54,017 nucleotides of DNA from Verrucomicrobiota bacterium (GCA_014193315.1 BJHS01000014.1:1-54017), one strand, 5' to 3'; positions 7,786 through 17,251 are shown, numbered from the stretch's first letter. Numbers and translations: made by a program. Notes: generated from the letters alone by a model not told the origin.

Positions 7786-9339
7786 TTATTTCGACGCTGG
7801 AAGCGTAGCTAAGAATTCCTTGAGGCTCAGGCTGCCGTCCTTGTCGAGGTCGCGGGCTTCGAAGCGCTCCTTGGCGACCTTCTTGTCGGCCATGCTGGCC
7901 TGAAACTCCTCGTAGGTGATCTTGCCGTCGTGGTCGGCGTCACGCTCCTTGAAGCGGGCGCCGCGGGGGTCGGCTTCCGTCTTCGGTGCGGCGGCCTTGC
8001 CTTTCTTGGGGCCGGGAGCGGAGTCGAGCTTTTCGCGGTAGTCCTTGAAGGACTCGGCTTGTTTCAGGAAGTATTCGTCGCGGGGTCCTTGATGCGCGGC
8101 CAGCACGGCCTGGAGTTTCGTCCGGATGGCTTTGGCTTCGGCGGAGAGGTCGGCGTCCTTCAGCGGGGACTTCTCTCGGTCGTCGGCGACGGTGTCGAAG
8201 AAACGGCCATCGGCGTAGAGCTTGTAGCGGGCCTCGTGCGCGAATTCGTATTGGGCGTTGGGCCCGCCGGAAGGGTTATACCAGACGTAGAGGGCGTCCT
8301 TCGGATTACCCTTTTCGCCGCGGAGCTGGGGGAGGAAACTACGACCGTCGAGCTTGAGGTCGGCCGGGAGCGGGACCTGGGCGGCCTCGCAGATCGTCGG
8401 GAGCATGTCGGCGGCCTCGATCATGTCGCCGCAGACCTTGCCGGACGCCACCTGGCCGGGCCAGTTCGCGATACCGGGCACGTGCGTCCCCCAGACGAGG
8501 CTGCTGCCCTTGCCGCCGGTGACGTCGCGTCCTCTGAAGCGGGAGGGCGTGCCGGCGCCGGTGCCGTTGTCGCCCATGATGACGATGAGCGTGTTCTCGC
8601 GGAGCTTCAGTTCTTCGAGCTTGGCGACGAGCTTGCCGATGAGCTTGTCCGCGTAGGCGACCATGTCGGGGAAGTGTCCGATCTTCTTCGTGCCTTCCTC
8701 GGACTTGCCCGTCAGGTAATCAGGGCTGTCGGGCGTCGCGTCGTAGGGCGAGTGCGTCAGCATCATCGGATAATAAAGGAAGAACGGCTGGTCCTTCTGG
8801 CGCGTGATGAAGTCGAGGGCGTAGTCGTTGACGATGTCGGGCCCGTATTCGTTCTGCTTGAAGTCGACCTGCTTGCCGTTGATTTCCAGGCCCGGGTTGC
8901 GGTAGCGGCCGGGACGTCGGTTCAGCTGCCAGAGGCAGTTCTCGTGGAAGCCGAAGAGGGCCGGTCCGGGCAAGTCGTTGCTTAGCTGCCATTTGCCGAC
9001 GACGCAGGTGGCATAGCCGGCCGCCTTGAAGTAGTTGCCGAAAGTCTGCTGCTTGGGGTCGAGGTGGCCGAAGCGCGTGTAGTTGCGCTTGTTGTTGAGG
9101 CCGGTCATCAGGGCCACGCGGGTCGGGGTGCACAACGGTTGGGCGTGGACCTGGTCGAGGCGGACGCCTGTCGCGGCGAGCCTGTCCATCACCGGGGTGC
9201 GGTAACTCTCGCCGCCGTTGGCCGTGACGCACTCGTAGCCGAAGTCGTCGATCAGGATGAAGACGACGTTGGTCTTCGTCGGCGCGGCGCCCGCGAGGGC
9301 GCAGACGCAGGATAGGGCGAGCAGTCGGAGCAGGTGCAT
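7786..9339 (-). CDS. Secreted sulfatase with C-terminal EF-hand pair
   Basis: A 517-residue family S1 sulfatase. A signal peptide precedes TNVVFILIDDFGYECV, the metal-binding start of the fold. The maturation motif CTPTR begins at Cys70, of the C-x-P-x-R form whose cysteine becomes formylglycine, and the following ALMTG is also typical. FFLYYPMMLTHSPY and MGDNGTGAG are later family landmarks. The C-terminus carries two canonical EF-hand loops, DADHDGKITYEE (about 467-478) and DLDKDGSLSLKE (about 497-508), after a Lys/Ala/Pro linker, suggesting calcium-dependent stability or anchoring. Last gene of a minus-strand unit with the DUF4091 protein, 8 bp downstream of it. Confidence 0.92.
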   Translation of the reverse strand: MHLLRLLALSCVCALAGAAPTKTNVVFILIDDFGYECVTANGGESYRTPVMDRLAATGVRLDQVHAQPLCTPTRVALMTGLNNKRNYTRFGHLDPKQQTFGNYFKAAGYATCVVGKWQLSNDLPGPALFGFHENCLWQLNRRPGRYRNPGLEINGKQVDFKQNEYGPDIVNDYALDFITRQKDQPFFLYYPMMLTHSPYDATPDSPDYLTGKSEEGTKKIGHFPDMVAYADKLIGKLVAKLEELKLRENTLIVIMGDNGTGAGTPSRFRGRDVTGGKGSSLVWGTHVPGIANWPGQVASGKVCGDMIEAADMLPTICEAAQVPLPADLKLDGRSFLPQLRGEKGNPKDALYVWYNPSGGPNAQYEFAHEARYKLYADGRFFDTVADDREKSPLKDADLSAEAKAIRTKLQAVLAAHQGPRDEYFLKQAESFKDYREKLDSAPGPKKGKAAAPKTEADPRGARFKERDADHDGKITYEEFQASMADKKVAKERFEARDLDKDGSLSLKEFLATLPASK

Positions 9340-9347
9340 GGGGTAGG

Positions 9348-11708
9348 TCAGAGGGAAGCAGGGGGCGGCAGGGCGGTGATCGGCCGGATGAGGCCGGGAT
9401 CCTGGGCGCGGGGGCGAGGGTCATGCGTACGCGCGCGAGGGGCCGGGGCTTGGGTGTCGAGCCAGGTGCCGAGGCGCAGGCGTAGCTCGGCCACGGAACG
9501 GGCGGCGCCGTCGCCGAAGGTCGAACTGCCGGCGTCGTCGGCGTAGGTCTTGACGGTCCCGGCGCGCAGGCCGGGCAGGTCGAGGACGGCCGCTCCGACG
9601 GCGTCACGGTCCTCGCCGGAGGTGGCGGCGTAGAGGGCCAGGTATTCGGCGAGCTGCTGGCCGGCGCGGAAGGCCTTCATGCGCAGGCTGGGCAGGGGTC
9701 CGTCGGGGCCGGGATAGAAGACCGCCAGGTCGTCGGCCTTGGTCAGCGCGTCTTTCTTGCCGATCGTCTGCCAAGGCACGACGCCATCGGCGCCGAGGGC
9801 CCAGGTTTCGGCGCACCAGGCGGCGTTGATGATGAGCGGCTGCCCGAGTTTGCTCACGGACCCGTACATGTAGGTGAGCTTGCCGTCCCGACGATTACGG
9901 CCGAGCACGCGGCGGGGGTAGTCGCGGAGCGTGCCGGAGACCACGTCGACGTTGCTTACTCCGTCGAGCAGGTCGCGTTGCCATTCGGGACGGGACACGT
10001 CGAGACGGAAGGCCGTCCGGACCTCCGGATAGGGGGCGACGGCTTTCCAGAACTCCGCTCCGAAGCGACGGAGAGCCCAGAAGTCCTGGGTGTGCTGCGG
10101 TTCGTCGAAGATCCAAGGCGCCGAGCAGACGTTCCAGCTGCCGGGCTTCCCGTTCTTGCCGTTCTTGAAGTAGACCTTGTTGTTGAGGTAGAACTCGAAA
10201 GTCGTCTCGTGCCAGCGCTTCTCGGCGAAGTGTCGGGCGAAACCTCCCGCGGCAGACCTGAATTCCTGCCAGTAGTCCGCGGCGTAAGCCTGCTCGATCC
10301 AATAGCCGCCTTTGAAATGCTGCTCATGGTTCATCGGCCAGTTCTCGTTCAGCGGCAGGTAGAACGCCTCCGTGGGTACCTGGCCGCGAGGCAGGTCGGC
10401 GAAGGCCGAGCCGTCCAGGAGCGGGCCGAAGCGTTCGTCCCAGGCTTGCCAGTCGAACGTCCCGTCGGCCTTGGGCTTCGGGGCGGCGGAGACGCGGCCC
10501 GTCCAGCCGTAGGGGAGGATGTTGAGGGTCAGCCGGTGCTCATGGGCCAGGCGGAACCAGTCGCGGGAGGTATCGTTCATCCCGTAGCCGTTCATCTGGG
10601 CGACGAAGGACAGACGGTCTGGCAGGGTGAAGTTCCAGACCGTGACCGAGAACGGCACGTCCTGGCCCTCGAGGCGCAAGGTGCCGCGGTGTTCGCCCGG
10701 CTTGGCATCCTTGGGGATCTGGAATTCCAGCAGACGTCCGTGAGGCGAGATGACCAGCGGATCGACATGGTCTCCGACCTTCGGGAGTTCGTAGCGGCGG
10801 ACAGGCAGGTCGATCTGCACCGTCTGCGGCGCACGCTCCAGCAGCATGGTCACGGCTTCGCCTTTGGCGGCGAAGAGGCGCAGGCCGGGAATCGGCAGGC
10901 CGGCGGCATCGGTGGCCTTCACCGCGGAGGGGCCGTCGGCGAGCTTCGGGATGGGAGGGAGTGTCGCCGCCTTGACGGGCTTGAGGGTGGGGTCGGGCGT
11001 AAAGGCGACCGTCGGTCCGGGGCCGTCCTCCAGCCAAAGGGTGAAATAAGGGGCCGTGGATTTCTTGCCTTCGCGGCTGGCGACGAAGCGGTTGGGGAAA
11101 GAGCGATAGGTGAACTGGTCGCCGTCGCGTTGGTACTCGCTGCCGACGTCATCCATCACCAGGAAACCGAAGCTCCGTCCGTCGAGGCGAGCCTGGACGA
11201 CGGCAGGGTCGATCGGGATCGCTTGCCAGCCCTTCGCGTCGGGCGGGGTCGGGTCGCCGAAGCCCCAGGCCGAGCCGCCGAGTCCGAGGGAAACGGCGGT
11301 GATATTCCTGCCGTCGTGGCCCCAGGCCAGTTCGCCGTTACGCGCCCAACGGAAGCTGCTCGCGCCGGGTTCCTTGGCGTACCCGGTGCCTTTGCCTTCG
11401 ACCCATTCCTGGGCGACGGTCGAAACCGTCGTGCGACCGAGGACGTAGGGTGACTCCAGGTGAAGGTGGAGCGTCGCCCGCACGACGCGTTTTCCCCGGA
11501 ACTTGGCCGGATCGAAATCGATGAGGAAGCATTCCTGCGTGCCTTTGAGCTTCAGCTTCGGCGCGCCCCCGTTGTTGCCTTCCTGTTCGGAAGAGTAGGA
11601 AGAGATCCAGAGGTCACGCGAAGTCTCCACGCGGAGAGGTTCCGCGGTGAGGACGGTGACCGCGAACAGGGTCAACAAGGAGGCTCCGGAGATGCCAGGG
11701 GTGGGCAT
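9348..11708 (-). CDS. Secreted DUF4091 domain protein (putative glycoside hydrolase)
   Basis: A 786-residue exported protein. The N-terminal part (about 22-240) contains RATLHLHLESPYVLG and GFLVMDDVGSEY, like the beta-sandwich found in DNRLRE-type proteins. The middle (about 290-370) is another beta-sandwich, and from about 370 a barrel-like region with ADLPRGQVPTEAFYLPLNEN leads to a DUF4091 region near 610-690 (IINAAWCAETWALGADGVVP). DUF4091 proteins are usually glycoside hydrolases of unassigned specificity. The last 35 residues are Pro/Arg-rich (PAPRARTHDPRPRAQDPG) and unlike the rest, perhaps a recent 3' extension from G-rich intergenic sequence. It lies between two sulfatases on the same strand, suggesting a common sulfated polysaccharide substrate. 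Confidence 0.75.
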   Translation of the reverse strand: MPTPGISGASLLTLFAVTVLTAEPLRVETSRDLWISSYSSEQEGNNGGAPKLKLKGTQECFLIDFDPAKFRGKRVVRATLHLHLESPYVLGRTTVSTVAQEWVEGKGTGYAKEPGASSFRWARNGELAWGHDGRNITAVSLGLGGSAWGFGDPTPPDAKGWQAIPIDPAVVQARLDGRSFGFLVMDDVGSEYQRDGDQFTYRSFPNRFVASREGKKSTAPYFTLWLEDGPGPTVAFTPDPTLKPVKAATLPPIPKLADGPSAVKATDAAGLPIPGLRLFAAKGEAVTMLLERAPQTVQIDLPVRRYELPKVGDHVDPLVISPHGRLLEFQIPKDAKPGEHRGTLRLEGQDVPFSVTVWNFTLPDRLSFVAQMNGYGMNDTSRDWFRLAHEHRLTLNILPYGWTGRVSAAPKPKADGTFDWQAWDERFGPLLDGSAFADLPRGQVPTEAFYLPLNENWPMNHEQHFKGGYWIEQAYAADYWQEFRSAAGGFARHFAEKRWHETTFEFYLNNKVYFKNGKNGKPGSWNVCSAPWIFDEPQHTQDFWALRRFGAEFWKAVAPYPEVRTAFRLDVSRPEWQRDLLDGVSNVDVVSGTLRDYPRRVLGRNRRDGKLTYMYGSVSKLGQPLIINAAWCAETWALGADGVVPWQTIGKKDALTKADDLAVFYPGPDGPLPSLRMKAFRAGQQLAEYLALYAATSGEDRDAVGAAVLDLPGLRAGTVKTYADDAGSSTFGDGAARSVAELRLRLGTWLDTQAPAPRARTHDPRPRAQDPGLIRPITALPPPASL

Positions 11709-11755
11709 GCCTTCAGTGAACCCACGCCGAGGGGGCTTTCCACCCCAATCCGCCG

Positions 11756-13210
11756 TTACTTGACCGGCACGAAACCGGCCGGGCGGCGTTCCGTGCCCTG
11801 GGTACCGGTCAGCTTGTCGCCCAGGGCGCGTCGCATGGGATCGGCCAGGGCGGAGAGCCGTGCGACGATGTCGGGGTGCTGCGCGGAAAGGTCACGGGTC
11901 TCGCCCGGGTCGGTGGTCAGGTCGTAGAGGGCGAGGGGTTGCGCGGCGACCTTCTGGCCGTGGCGGCTGGCGATGGCGTTCATCGACGAGTCCGTGATCG
12001 GGAGCGGGGTGTATTCGCCGTAGGCCGAGGGTTTACCGCCTTTGCCCGGGTTACCCATGTTCGTGAGATACGGGTGGGCGAAGTGGAGCTTCCACTGGCC
12101 TGAGCGCACCGCGTGGAGTTCCTCGCCGGCGTAATAGAACATGGCTTCATGTGTGGCGGCTTCGTCGGTGCCCCGGAGGAGCGGCAGGGCGGAGAGGCCG
12201 TCGATCTTAAGCGTGGGCGCCTTGCCGCCGATCGCTTCGACGAACGTCGGCAGCAGGTCGATCGACATGAAGGGCGTACCGCAGGTGCGTCCCGCGGGGA
12301 CCTGTCCGGGCCAGCGGACGATGAGCGGGGAGCGCAGGCCGCCTTCGAAGCAGGTCAGCTTGCCTTCGCGGAAGGGGCGGTTTGAGCCGGCGTGCTCGCC
12401 GTAGCTCATCCACGCGCCGTTGTCGGAGAAGAAGAGTACGACCGTGTTCTGTTCCAGGCCCGTCTCGCGCAGTTTGGCGAGCACCTTGCCGATCGCGTCG
12501 TCGAGCTCTTCCACGACGTCGCCGTAGAGTCCGCGGGAGGAACGGCCTTTGAACTTCGCCGAGGCGAAGATCGGCACGTGCGGCATCACATGGGGAAGGT
12601 AGAGGAAAAATGGGCGGTCCTTATGGCGTTCAATGAAGTCGACACCTTTGGCCGTAAAGCGAGCGGTGAAGGTCGATTGATCGGGGTCCAGCTCGACGAC
12701 TTTTTCACCCTCAATCAATGGCAAGGGTGGCATTTCAAACGCCAGGGAAGGATGGTATTTGGAATTATCATTCGAGTAGGGCAGGCCCAAGAATTCCTGA
12801 AAGCCGTGGCGGGTGGCGCTTAGTTCGACGGCCGTACCGAGGTGCCACTTACCAAAGCACGCGGTTGCGTAGCCGATATCGCGGAACATCTTGGGGAGCG
12901 TCCATTCTGCGAGGTTAAGACCGTTACGACTGGTGTGGTTGAGGGCGCCTTGCATCCCGACGCGGTTGGGGTAACAGCCGGTCATCAAGCCGGCGCGGCT
13001 GGCCGTACAGACGGCTTGGGCGACGTAGAAATCGGTGAAGCGAGTGCCTTGCTTCGCTAGCGCATCGATGTTCGGCGTGCGGATGTCCTTCGCTCCGAAG
13101 CAGCCGAGATCGCCGTAACCAAGGTCGTCGACGAGGATCAGGACGACGTTCGGCGGGCGATCCGCGGATAGGGCGGCGGTAGCAATGAGCAGGAAGAGGA
13201 GGCGGCGCAT
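11756..13210 (-). CDS. Secreted sulfatase with C-x-A-x-R motif
   Basis: A 484-residue family S1 sulfatase with an N-terminal signal peptide. PNVVLILVDDLGYGDLG is the metal-site start; the maturation motif is CTASR at Cys68 (AVCTASRAGLMTG), where the usual proline is alanine. GKWHLG, FFLYLPHVMPHVPIF and FFSDNGAWMSYG are the other expected landmarks. The substitution matters because the aerobic formylglycine enzyme is best known on C-x-P-x-R while the radical-SAM anSME accepts C-x-A-x-R. It is 10 bp downstream of the NHL gene and probably cotranscribed with it. Confidence 0.92.
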   Translation of the reverse strand: MRRLLFLLIATAALSADRPPNVVLILVDDLGYGDLGCFGAKDIRTPNIDALAKQGTRFTDFYVAQAVCTASRAGLMTGCYPNRVGMQGALNHTSRNGLNLAEWTLPKMFRDIGYATACFGKWHLGTAVELSATRHGFQEFLGLPYSNDNSKYHPSLAFEMPPLPLIEGEKVVELDPDQSTFTARFTAKGVDFIERHKDRPFFLYLPHVMPHVPIFASAKFKGRSSRGLYGDVVEELDDAIGKVLAKLRETGLEQNTVVLFFSDNGAWMSYGEHAGSNRPFREGKLTCFEGGLRSPLIVRWPGQVPAGRTCGTPFMSIDLLPTFVEAIGGKAPTLKIDGLSALPLLRGTDEAATHEAMFYYAGEELHAVRSGQWKLHFAHPYLTNMGNPGKGGKPSAYGEYTPLPITDSSMNAIASRHGQKVAAQPLALYDLTTDPGETRDLSAQHPDIVARLSALADPMRRALGDKLTGTQGTERRPAGFVPVK

Positions 13211-13220
13211 CGTTACGGAT

Positions 13221-14288
13221 TCATTTTTTCAGAACGCGGACGCGGTGGTTCTCGGAGTCGCCGACGTAGACCGAGCCGTCCTTGTCGACGAACACGCCGT
13301 GAGGGCGCGCGAGCTGACACTTTAACGGATCACCATCAGGGCCGTCGCCTTTGACGCCGGTGCCGATCTTGAGTTCGAGGTTGCCGGTCTTCATGTCGAC
13401 CATGCGGATTGAGTGAGATTCCGTATCGGCGATCCAGGCGTTGCCTTCGGCGTCGAACGCCACGCCCTTGGGGCCGCTGAGGGTGGCGAGCTTCGCCGGG
13501 CCGCCGTTGCCGGTGAAGCCCTTCTTGCCGTTACCGGCGATGAGCGAGATCTTGTCGGCCTTGAGGTCGAGTTTGAGGACCTGGTTGCCTTCGCGGGTGC
13601 AGACCCAGAGATTGCCGGCCGCGTCGAAGTCGATGGAGCGTGGCCCCTTGATCGGCGTGCCCTTGACCGGGGCGCCGTCAGGAGAATCACCCGCCTTGCC
13701 GGTGCCGGCGATGGTCGTGATGATGTGCGTCTTCATGTCGACCTTGCGGATGACGTTGTTGCCGATGTCGCAGATGAAGAGGTCGCCTTTGGCGTCGAAC
13801 TGGATGCTGTGCGGGTTCTTCAGCTGGGCCTGGTCGGCCTGGCCGCCGTCGCCGGTGTAGCCCGGCTTGCCCGTGCCGACGACCGTCGTGATGACGCCCG
13901 TGGTGGTGTCGATCTTGCGGACGGCATGGTTCATCATGTCGACGATGAAAAGGTTGGCGCGTTTCGGACCGAAACGGAGTTCGTGGGGCAGGTTAAAGGT
14001 CGCTTCGATAGCGGGGCCGCCGTCGCCGGTGTACCCGACCTTGCCCGTGCCGGCGATGAGGTGGATCTTGCCGTCCTTGTCGACGCGGCGGATACGCTGT
14101 CCGGTGTATTCGCAATACCAGATGGCACCGTCCGGGCCACGGACCACGCCGAAGGGATTATCCATCTTCGCTTCGGTGGCGGGGGCGTTGTCGCCCGAGT
14201 AGCCCTTCTGACCGTTACCGGCGAAGGTCGAGACGGAGGCGGCGGAAAGGGAGGCCGCGGCCAGGAGGGGGAGGAGGCGGAGGAGCAT
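13221..14288 (-). CDS. Secreted NHL-repeat beta-propeller protein
   Basis: A 355-residue protein with a signal peptide and six clear blades, each opening with a G(T/N)G-K-x-G-(Y/F)-(S/T)-G-D/N-G-G type loop (for example GTGKVGYTGDGGPAIEAT) and each containing IRKVD or a variant. Six NHL repeats make a closed propeller. Such proteins bind ligands or act as lactonase/lyase-like scaffolds; nothing visible fixes the function. First gene after island B, 10 bp before the C-x-A-x-R sulfatase. Confidence 0.88.
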   Translation of the reverse strand: MLLRLLPLLAAASLSAASVSTFAGNGQKGYSGDNAPATEAKMDNPFGVVRGPDGAIWYCEYTGQRIRRVDKDGKIHLIAGTGKVGYTGDGGPAIEATFNLPHELRFGPKRANLFIVDMMNHAVRKIDTTTGVITTVVGTGKPGYTGDGGQADQAQLKNPHSIQFDAKGDLFICDIGNNVIRKVDMKTHIITTIAGTGKAGDSPDGAPVKGTPIKGPRSIDFDAAGNLWVCTREGNQVLKLDLKADKISLIAGNGKKGFTGNGGPAKLATLSGPKGVAFDAEGNAWIADTESHSIRMVDMKTGNLELKIGTGVKGDGPDGDPLKCQLARPHGVFVDKDGSVYVGDSENHRVRVLKK

Positions 14289-14289
14289 T

Positions 14290-14428
14290 TATTTAGGGAT
14301 AGGGGTAGGGGTCGGGGTAGGGGTAGGCAAGCCCGAGGGAGTCTCTCGGAGCTATGAAAACGTGTAGGATGATGCGGCTTCCTTTATTCGCCTGCCCCCA
14401 CCCCTATCCCGACCCCTACCGCTAATGT
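14290..14428. repeat. Long imperfect palindrome island B
   Basis: Arms 14304-14316 and 14408-14420 are a perfect 13-bp inverted repeat (GGTAGGGGTCGGG), embedded in longer imperfect arms made of repeated GGGGTAG/GGGGTCG words on the left and the C-rich complement on the right. A small hairpin, CCGAG...CTCGG, lies at about 14332-14349. The island fills the gap between the stop of the ThuA remnant and the NHL start. Confidence 0.8.
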
Positions 14429-14603
14429 TTACTTCCCCGCCGCCCAGCGAATCGCGTTTTCCACGACCTTGATATTCTCGGGTTGCTTGAAGATGGGGTA
14501 GGTCTCGTGGCCTGGGCGGTAGTAGAAGACTTTGCCGGCGCCGACCTGCCAGGTGATGCCGCTGCGGAAATATTCACCTTTGTCCCAGCGTTCTTCGAAG
14601 ATC
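14429..14603 (-). pseudogene. ThuA-domain C-terminal remnant
   Basis: Read in a frame shifted from the upstream gene, this stretch encodes [20 protein letters not shown], then AGKVFYYRPGHETYPIF and ends VVENAIRWAAGK with TAA. That is the conserved C-terminus of ThuA-like (trehalose-utilisation) proteins, a glutamine-amidotransferase-like family. The preceding 150 or more residues are missing, and sequence of the 259-aa gene runs directly into it, so it marks a deletion or recombination junction. Confidence 0.75.
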
Positions 14604-15353
14604 GTAGGGTTTGCCGGCGAGGCTCTCTTTCAGGGGTGGTACGAAGTTGACTTCAAAGGCGTGCAGCACCTGCACGCCTTCCGTTCCGCAGTCGCGACGC
14701 GCCTGCTCCACCGCGGCCTGACGCGCGTTGATCCAGTCCGTCATGCCTTGGTAGGCCGTGTCCCAGGTCGACGGTGCCGCGTCCTTGAGCGCGTACTTCA
14801 TCACGTTATCCGCTTCCCAGTTCTGCAGCACGAAGGTCTTGCCGGTGCCACGATAGCGGGTGAGCAGGTGGCAGGTGAGCCGATAGATCTGCGCGTGGAC
14901 TTTCTCCCGGTCGGGCGTGCCAAGCCCTTTCTGCCAGAAGTTCTTCCGCAGGCCGAACTCCTCTGTCTCCAGGACGTAGGTGTGGAATGGCATGGCAAAG
15001 ACGGCTTCATAGTAGGGCGTCTTGGCCAGCGATTCGAGGTCGGGCACGCCTTGCGGCCACGAACTATGCCATGCGTATTGTTCGGCGTAGATCGGGTAGA
15101 ACCAGAGCTTGAGCACCTTGGATCCGAGTTGCTGCGTAGCGGCGGCTCCCTCGAGGAGGAAAGGCTTCTCGCTGAGGGCATATTGTCCGTTCACATGGGT
15201 CACGCCCAGGATATCGGAGATCTTGCGTCCCTTGAGCAGGGTGCGGGTCTCCGCCGTCGCCTCCGTCACGGTCAGCTTCTGGCTCGGTTCGGCGGCGGAG
15301 CCGGAAGCCGCGCACAGAAGGACCAGGAGGAGGCGGGGCATTGACCTGATCAT
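14574..15353 (-). CDS. Exported protein of unknown function, probably C-terminally truncated
   Basis: A 259-residue protein with a signal peptide ([17 protein letters not shown]). The ATG at 15353 overlaps the upstream propeller gene stop as ATGA. The body has alternating strand and helix character ([32 protein letters not shown]) and may be part of a barrel like those of glycoside hydrolases, but I do not recognise the family. The last residues, [12 protein letters not shown], come from out-of-frame reading into ThuA sequence, so the natural C-terminus has been lost at about 14600. Function of the product is doubtful. Confidence 0.6.
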   Translation of the reverse strand: MIRSMPRLLLVLLCAASGSAAEPSQKLTVTEATAETRTLLKGRKISDILGVTHVNGQYALSEKPFLLEGAAATQQLGSKVLKLWFYPIYAEQYAWHSSWPQGVPDLESLAKTPYYEAVFAMPFHTYVLETEEFGLRKNFWQKGLGTPDREKVHAQIYRLTCHLLTRYRGTGKTFVLQNWEADNVMKYALKDAAPSTWDTAYQGMTDWINARQAAVEQARRDCGTEGVQVLHAFEVNFVPPLKESLAGKPYDLRRTLGQR

Positions 15354-16981
15354 TTCAGCGTCACGTCTGACAGGATCGCGTTATCGACGGTGACCGGCTG
15401 ATGAGAGCAGAAGCCGATGCCGACATAGAAGGGGCCTTCGAGACGTAGTTCCGTCGAGGTGCCGATCTGTCGGAGCGGTTCGCCGTCGAGGCTTGCGAAC
15501 AAGGCATAGGTGTCGCCGTGTTTCGCGATGCTGAGCCGGATAGGCTTGGCGTCGGGCGGCCTACCCTCGGCCTTGAGGCGGGCGCTTTCGGTGATCTTCT
15601 GTCCCTTTTCGGAACGTTGGGCCAGATGGATCAGGCCGCCGCCGTGCAACGCCACCATGACCGTCTTCGAGTCGTCGCTCAGGTCCTGCCTGAACATGAG
15701 CACGGCCTTGCGGTCGAAATAGCCTTCCTGGTAGGGGAACTCGATGGTGGCGCTCAGCGTCGCATCGCCTTCCATCTTTTTCCACACGTAGCGGAACTCG
15801 TCACGTGTGTACCAGATGTTATAGCCTGCGGAAGTCAGCCGATAGCGGCCGGTGCGCGCGTCGAACGTGCAGTTGCCGGGCAGGAGGGGGCCGCCGACGT
15901 CGGCCTGGCCCTCGAAGATGCCCATCGGCTGGTTGAGCACTACCGACGGACGATGGAAATCGGCGGGCGGCGGAACCTGCTTATGGAAGTTCGGCTTAGG
16001 CATGCCCGGCAAGGACCAGTCCGGAGGCACCGGCTTGGTGACGCTGACGAAGGCGAGCTTCTTGCTGTCAGGCGACCATGAGGCGACGTTGAGCGTGCCC
16101 TGACCTCCGAACAGCTTGACCAGGTCGCGGATCGGGCCGCCGCCGACAGGCATGAGACGGATGATCACCTCGCGGTTCTCGGGATGGTCATCGGCGATGA
16201 CATCCTTGCCGAAGCTGATGTATGCGATCCATCTGCCGTCCGGCGAGATATGTGGGAACCAGTTACGACGCTCATCGGCGATGACCCGCTCCTGGGCGGA
16301 GCCGTCCGGCTTCATCCGCCAGATCTGCATGGTGCCGTCGCGTTCGGAGTTGAAATAGATGTGCTTCCCGTCCGGGGAATATTCCGGGCCGTCGTCCAAT
16401 CCCCGGTTGCTCGTCAGGCGTTTTTCGACCCCGCCTGCCGCCGGGATGGAGTAGATGTCGAAGTTGCCATCGCGTTCGGCGCAGTAGACGAGAGTCTGGT
16501 CGTCGGGCGACCAGCCGTGCCAGTAGGAAGGAGTGAGCGGCGTCACCAGGCGTGCTTCGCCGCCCGCGATTGGCAGGACGTAGATCTGCGATTTTTTCTC
16601 CTCGGTTCGTGCGCTCACCGCGAGGAGCCGCCCGTCGAAAGAGATCCCGTGGTCATTGTTGCATTTGCTTGCCGCCCCGGTGTCGAGCTTCAGCGGCTTG
16701 GCGGCGCCATCGGCCGGAATGCGATAGATGCCGCCTTTGAAGTTGAAAAGCATGTAGCTGCCATCGCGCGACCAATTCGGTGCTTCGATGTGGTCATAGG
16801 TCCGGTAGATTGTCTGACGCTCGCCGGACTCGATGGCGACGGTCTCGAGCTTGTACTCTAAGCTAGGAGGTTTGCCGGTAGGTGCGGCGGTCTGGGCGGA
16901 GGCGGTCGTCAGGCCGATGCCAAATGCCAGCAAGGCTGGCAGCCAGGCGGCTCTATGGGTCAGGTGGGCGATGGTGTTCAT
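15350..16981 (-). CDS. Exported TolB-like WD/PD40 propeller with C-terminal concanavalin-like domain
   Basis: From ATG 16981 ([13 protein letters not shown]) the protein has 543 residues with a signal peptide ending about TTASAQ. The frame extends to 17077, but the added residues encode the arm of island C, so the inner start is preferred; ATG 17005 is possible. PD40-type repeats include [40 protein letters not shown] and [16 protein letters not shown], as in TolB and DPP4-like propellers. The last 150 residues ([19 protein letters not shown], then [15 protein letters not shown]) resemble a DUF1349/LamG-like sandwich. The substrate is unknown. It is the first gene of its unit and couples to the 259-aa gene. 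Confidence 0.82.
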   Translation of the reverse strand: MNTIAHLTHRAAWLPALLAFGIGLTTASAQTAAPTGKPPSLEYKLETVAIESGERQTIYRTYDHIEAPNWSRDGSYMLFNFKGGIYRIPADGAAKPLKLDTGAASKCNNDHGISFDGRLLAVSARTEEKKSQIYVLPIAGGEARLVTPLTPSYWHGWSPDDQTLVYCAERDGNFDIYSIPAAGGVEKRLTSNRGLDDGPEYSPDGKHIYFNSERDGTMQIWRMKPDGSAQERVIADERRNWFPHISPDGRWIAYISFGKDVIADDHPENREVIIRLMPVGGGPIRDLVKLFGGQGTLNVASWSPDSKKLAFVSVTKPVPPDWSLPGMPKPNFHKQVPPPADFHRPSVVLNQPMGIFEGQADVGGPLLPGNCTFDARTGRYRLTSAGYNIWYTRDEFRYVWKKMEGDATLSATIEFPYQEGYFDRKAVLMFRQDLSDDSKTVMVALHGGGLIHLAQRSEKGQKITESARLKAEGRPPDAKPIRLSIAKHGDTYALFASLDGEPLRQIGTSTELRLEGPFYVGIGFCSHQPVTVDNAILSDVTLK

Positions 16982-17002
16982 GGGGAGGGTGGGGCGTATG
17001 TT

Positions 17003-17251
17003 CATGGTTCGTTGTTCTTGGTTACTTGTTCTGGGGGGCTTTGTTCCAAGGTATCGCTGAAAGGCGGCGAGCTTCATTGGTCATCTGCGGTTGAGCGAGG
17101 GCGCTCAACCCTACCTAGGTATGCCTATGTCGTGACGCGGTCCCTACCCTACCCACGGCAGGAGGGAAAGCGCTAACCTTGGTCCGTCGAGGGCTTGCCG
17201 TCTCATTGAGCTTAGGAACGACGAACGAAGAACCCAGAACCAAGAACTTCC
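17003..17251. repeat. Long imperfect palindrome island C
   Basis: The outer arms pair 17014-17023 with 17238-17247 (10 bp perfect, GTTCTTGGTT), continue in register with GTTCT and GTTCC blocks, and use the repeated word GTTCTTGG. The centre holds a strong small hairpin GGTTGAGCG-AGGG-CGCTCAACC at 17089-17110. The island separates the DUF1501-2 stop from the propeller-gene start. Confidence 0.8.

Noticed and set aside
9978-11453. 491-codon plus-strand frame; also 18802-20235, 31975-33552 and 49464-51053
   Set aside because: All are mirror frames of well-supported minus-strand genes, have repetitive Arg/Glu/Val/Gly composition and lack recognisable domains.
13221-14288. Periodic repeats suggesting a CRISPR or tandem-repeat locus
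   Set aside because: The period comes from six NHL blades of one protein and lies in a continuous reading frame.
16982-17077. N-terminal extension of the TolB-like propeller gene
   Set aside because: The added residues are a translation of the palindrome arm of island C, and the signal peptide begins at ATG 16981.
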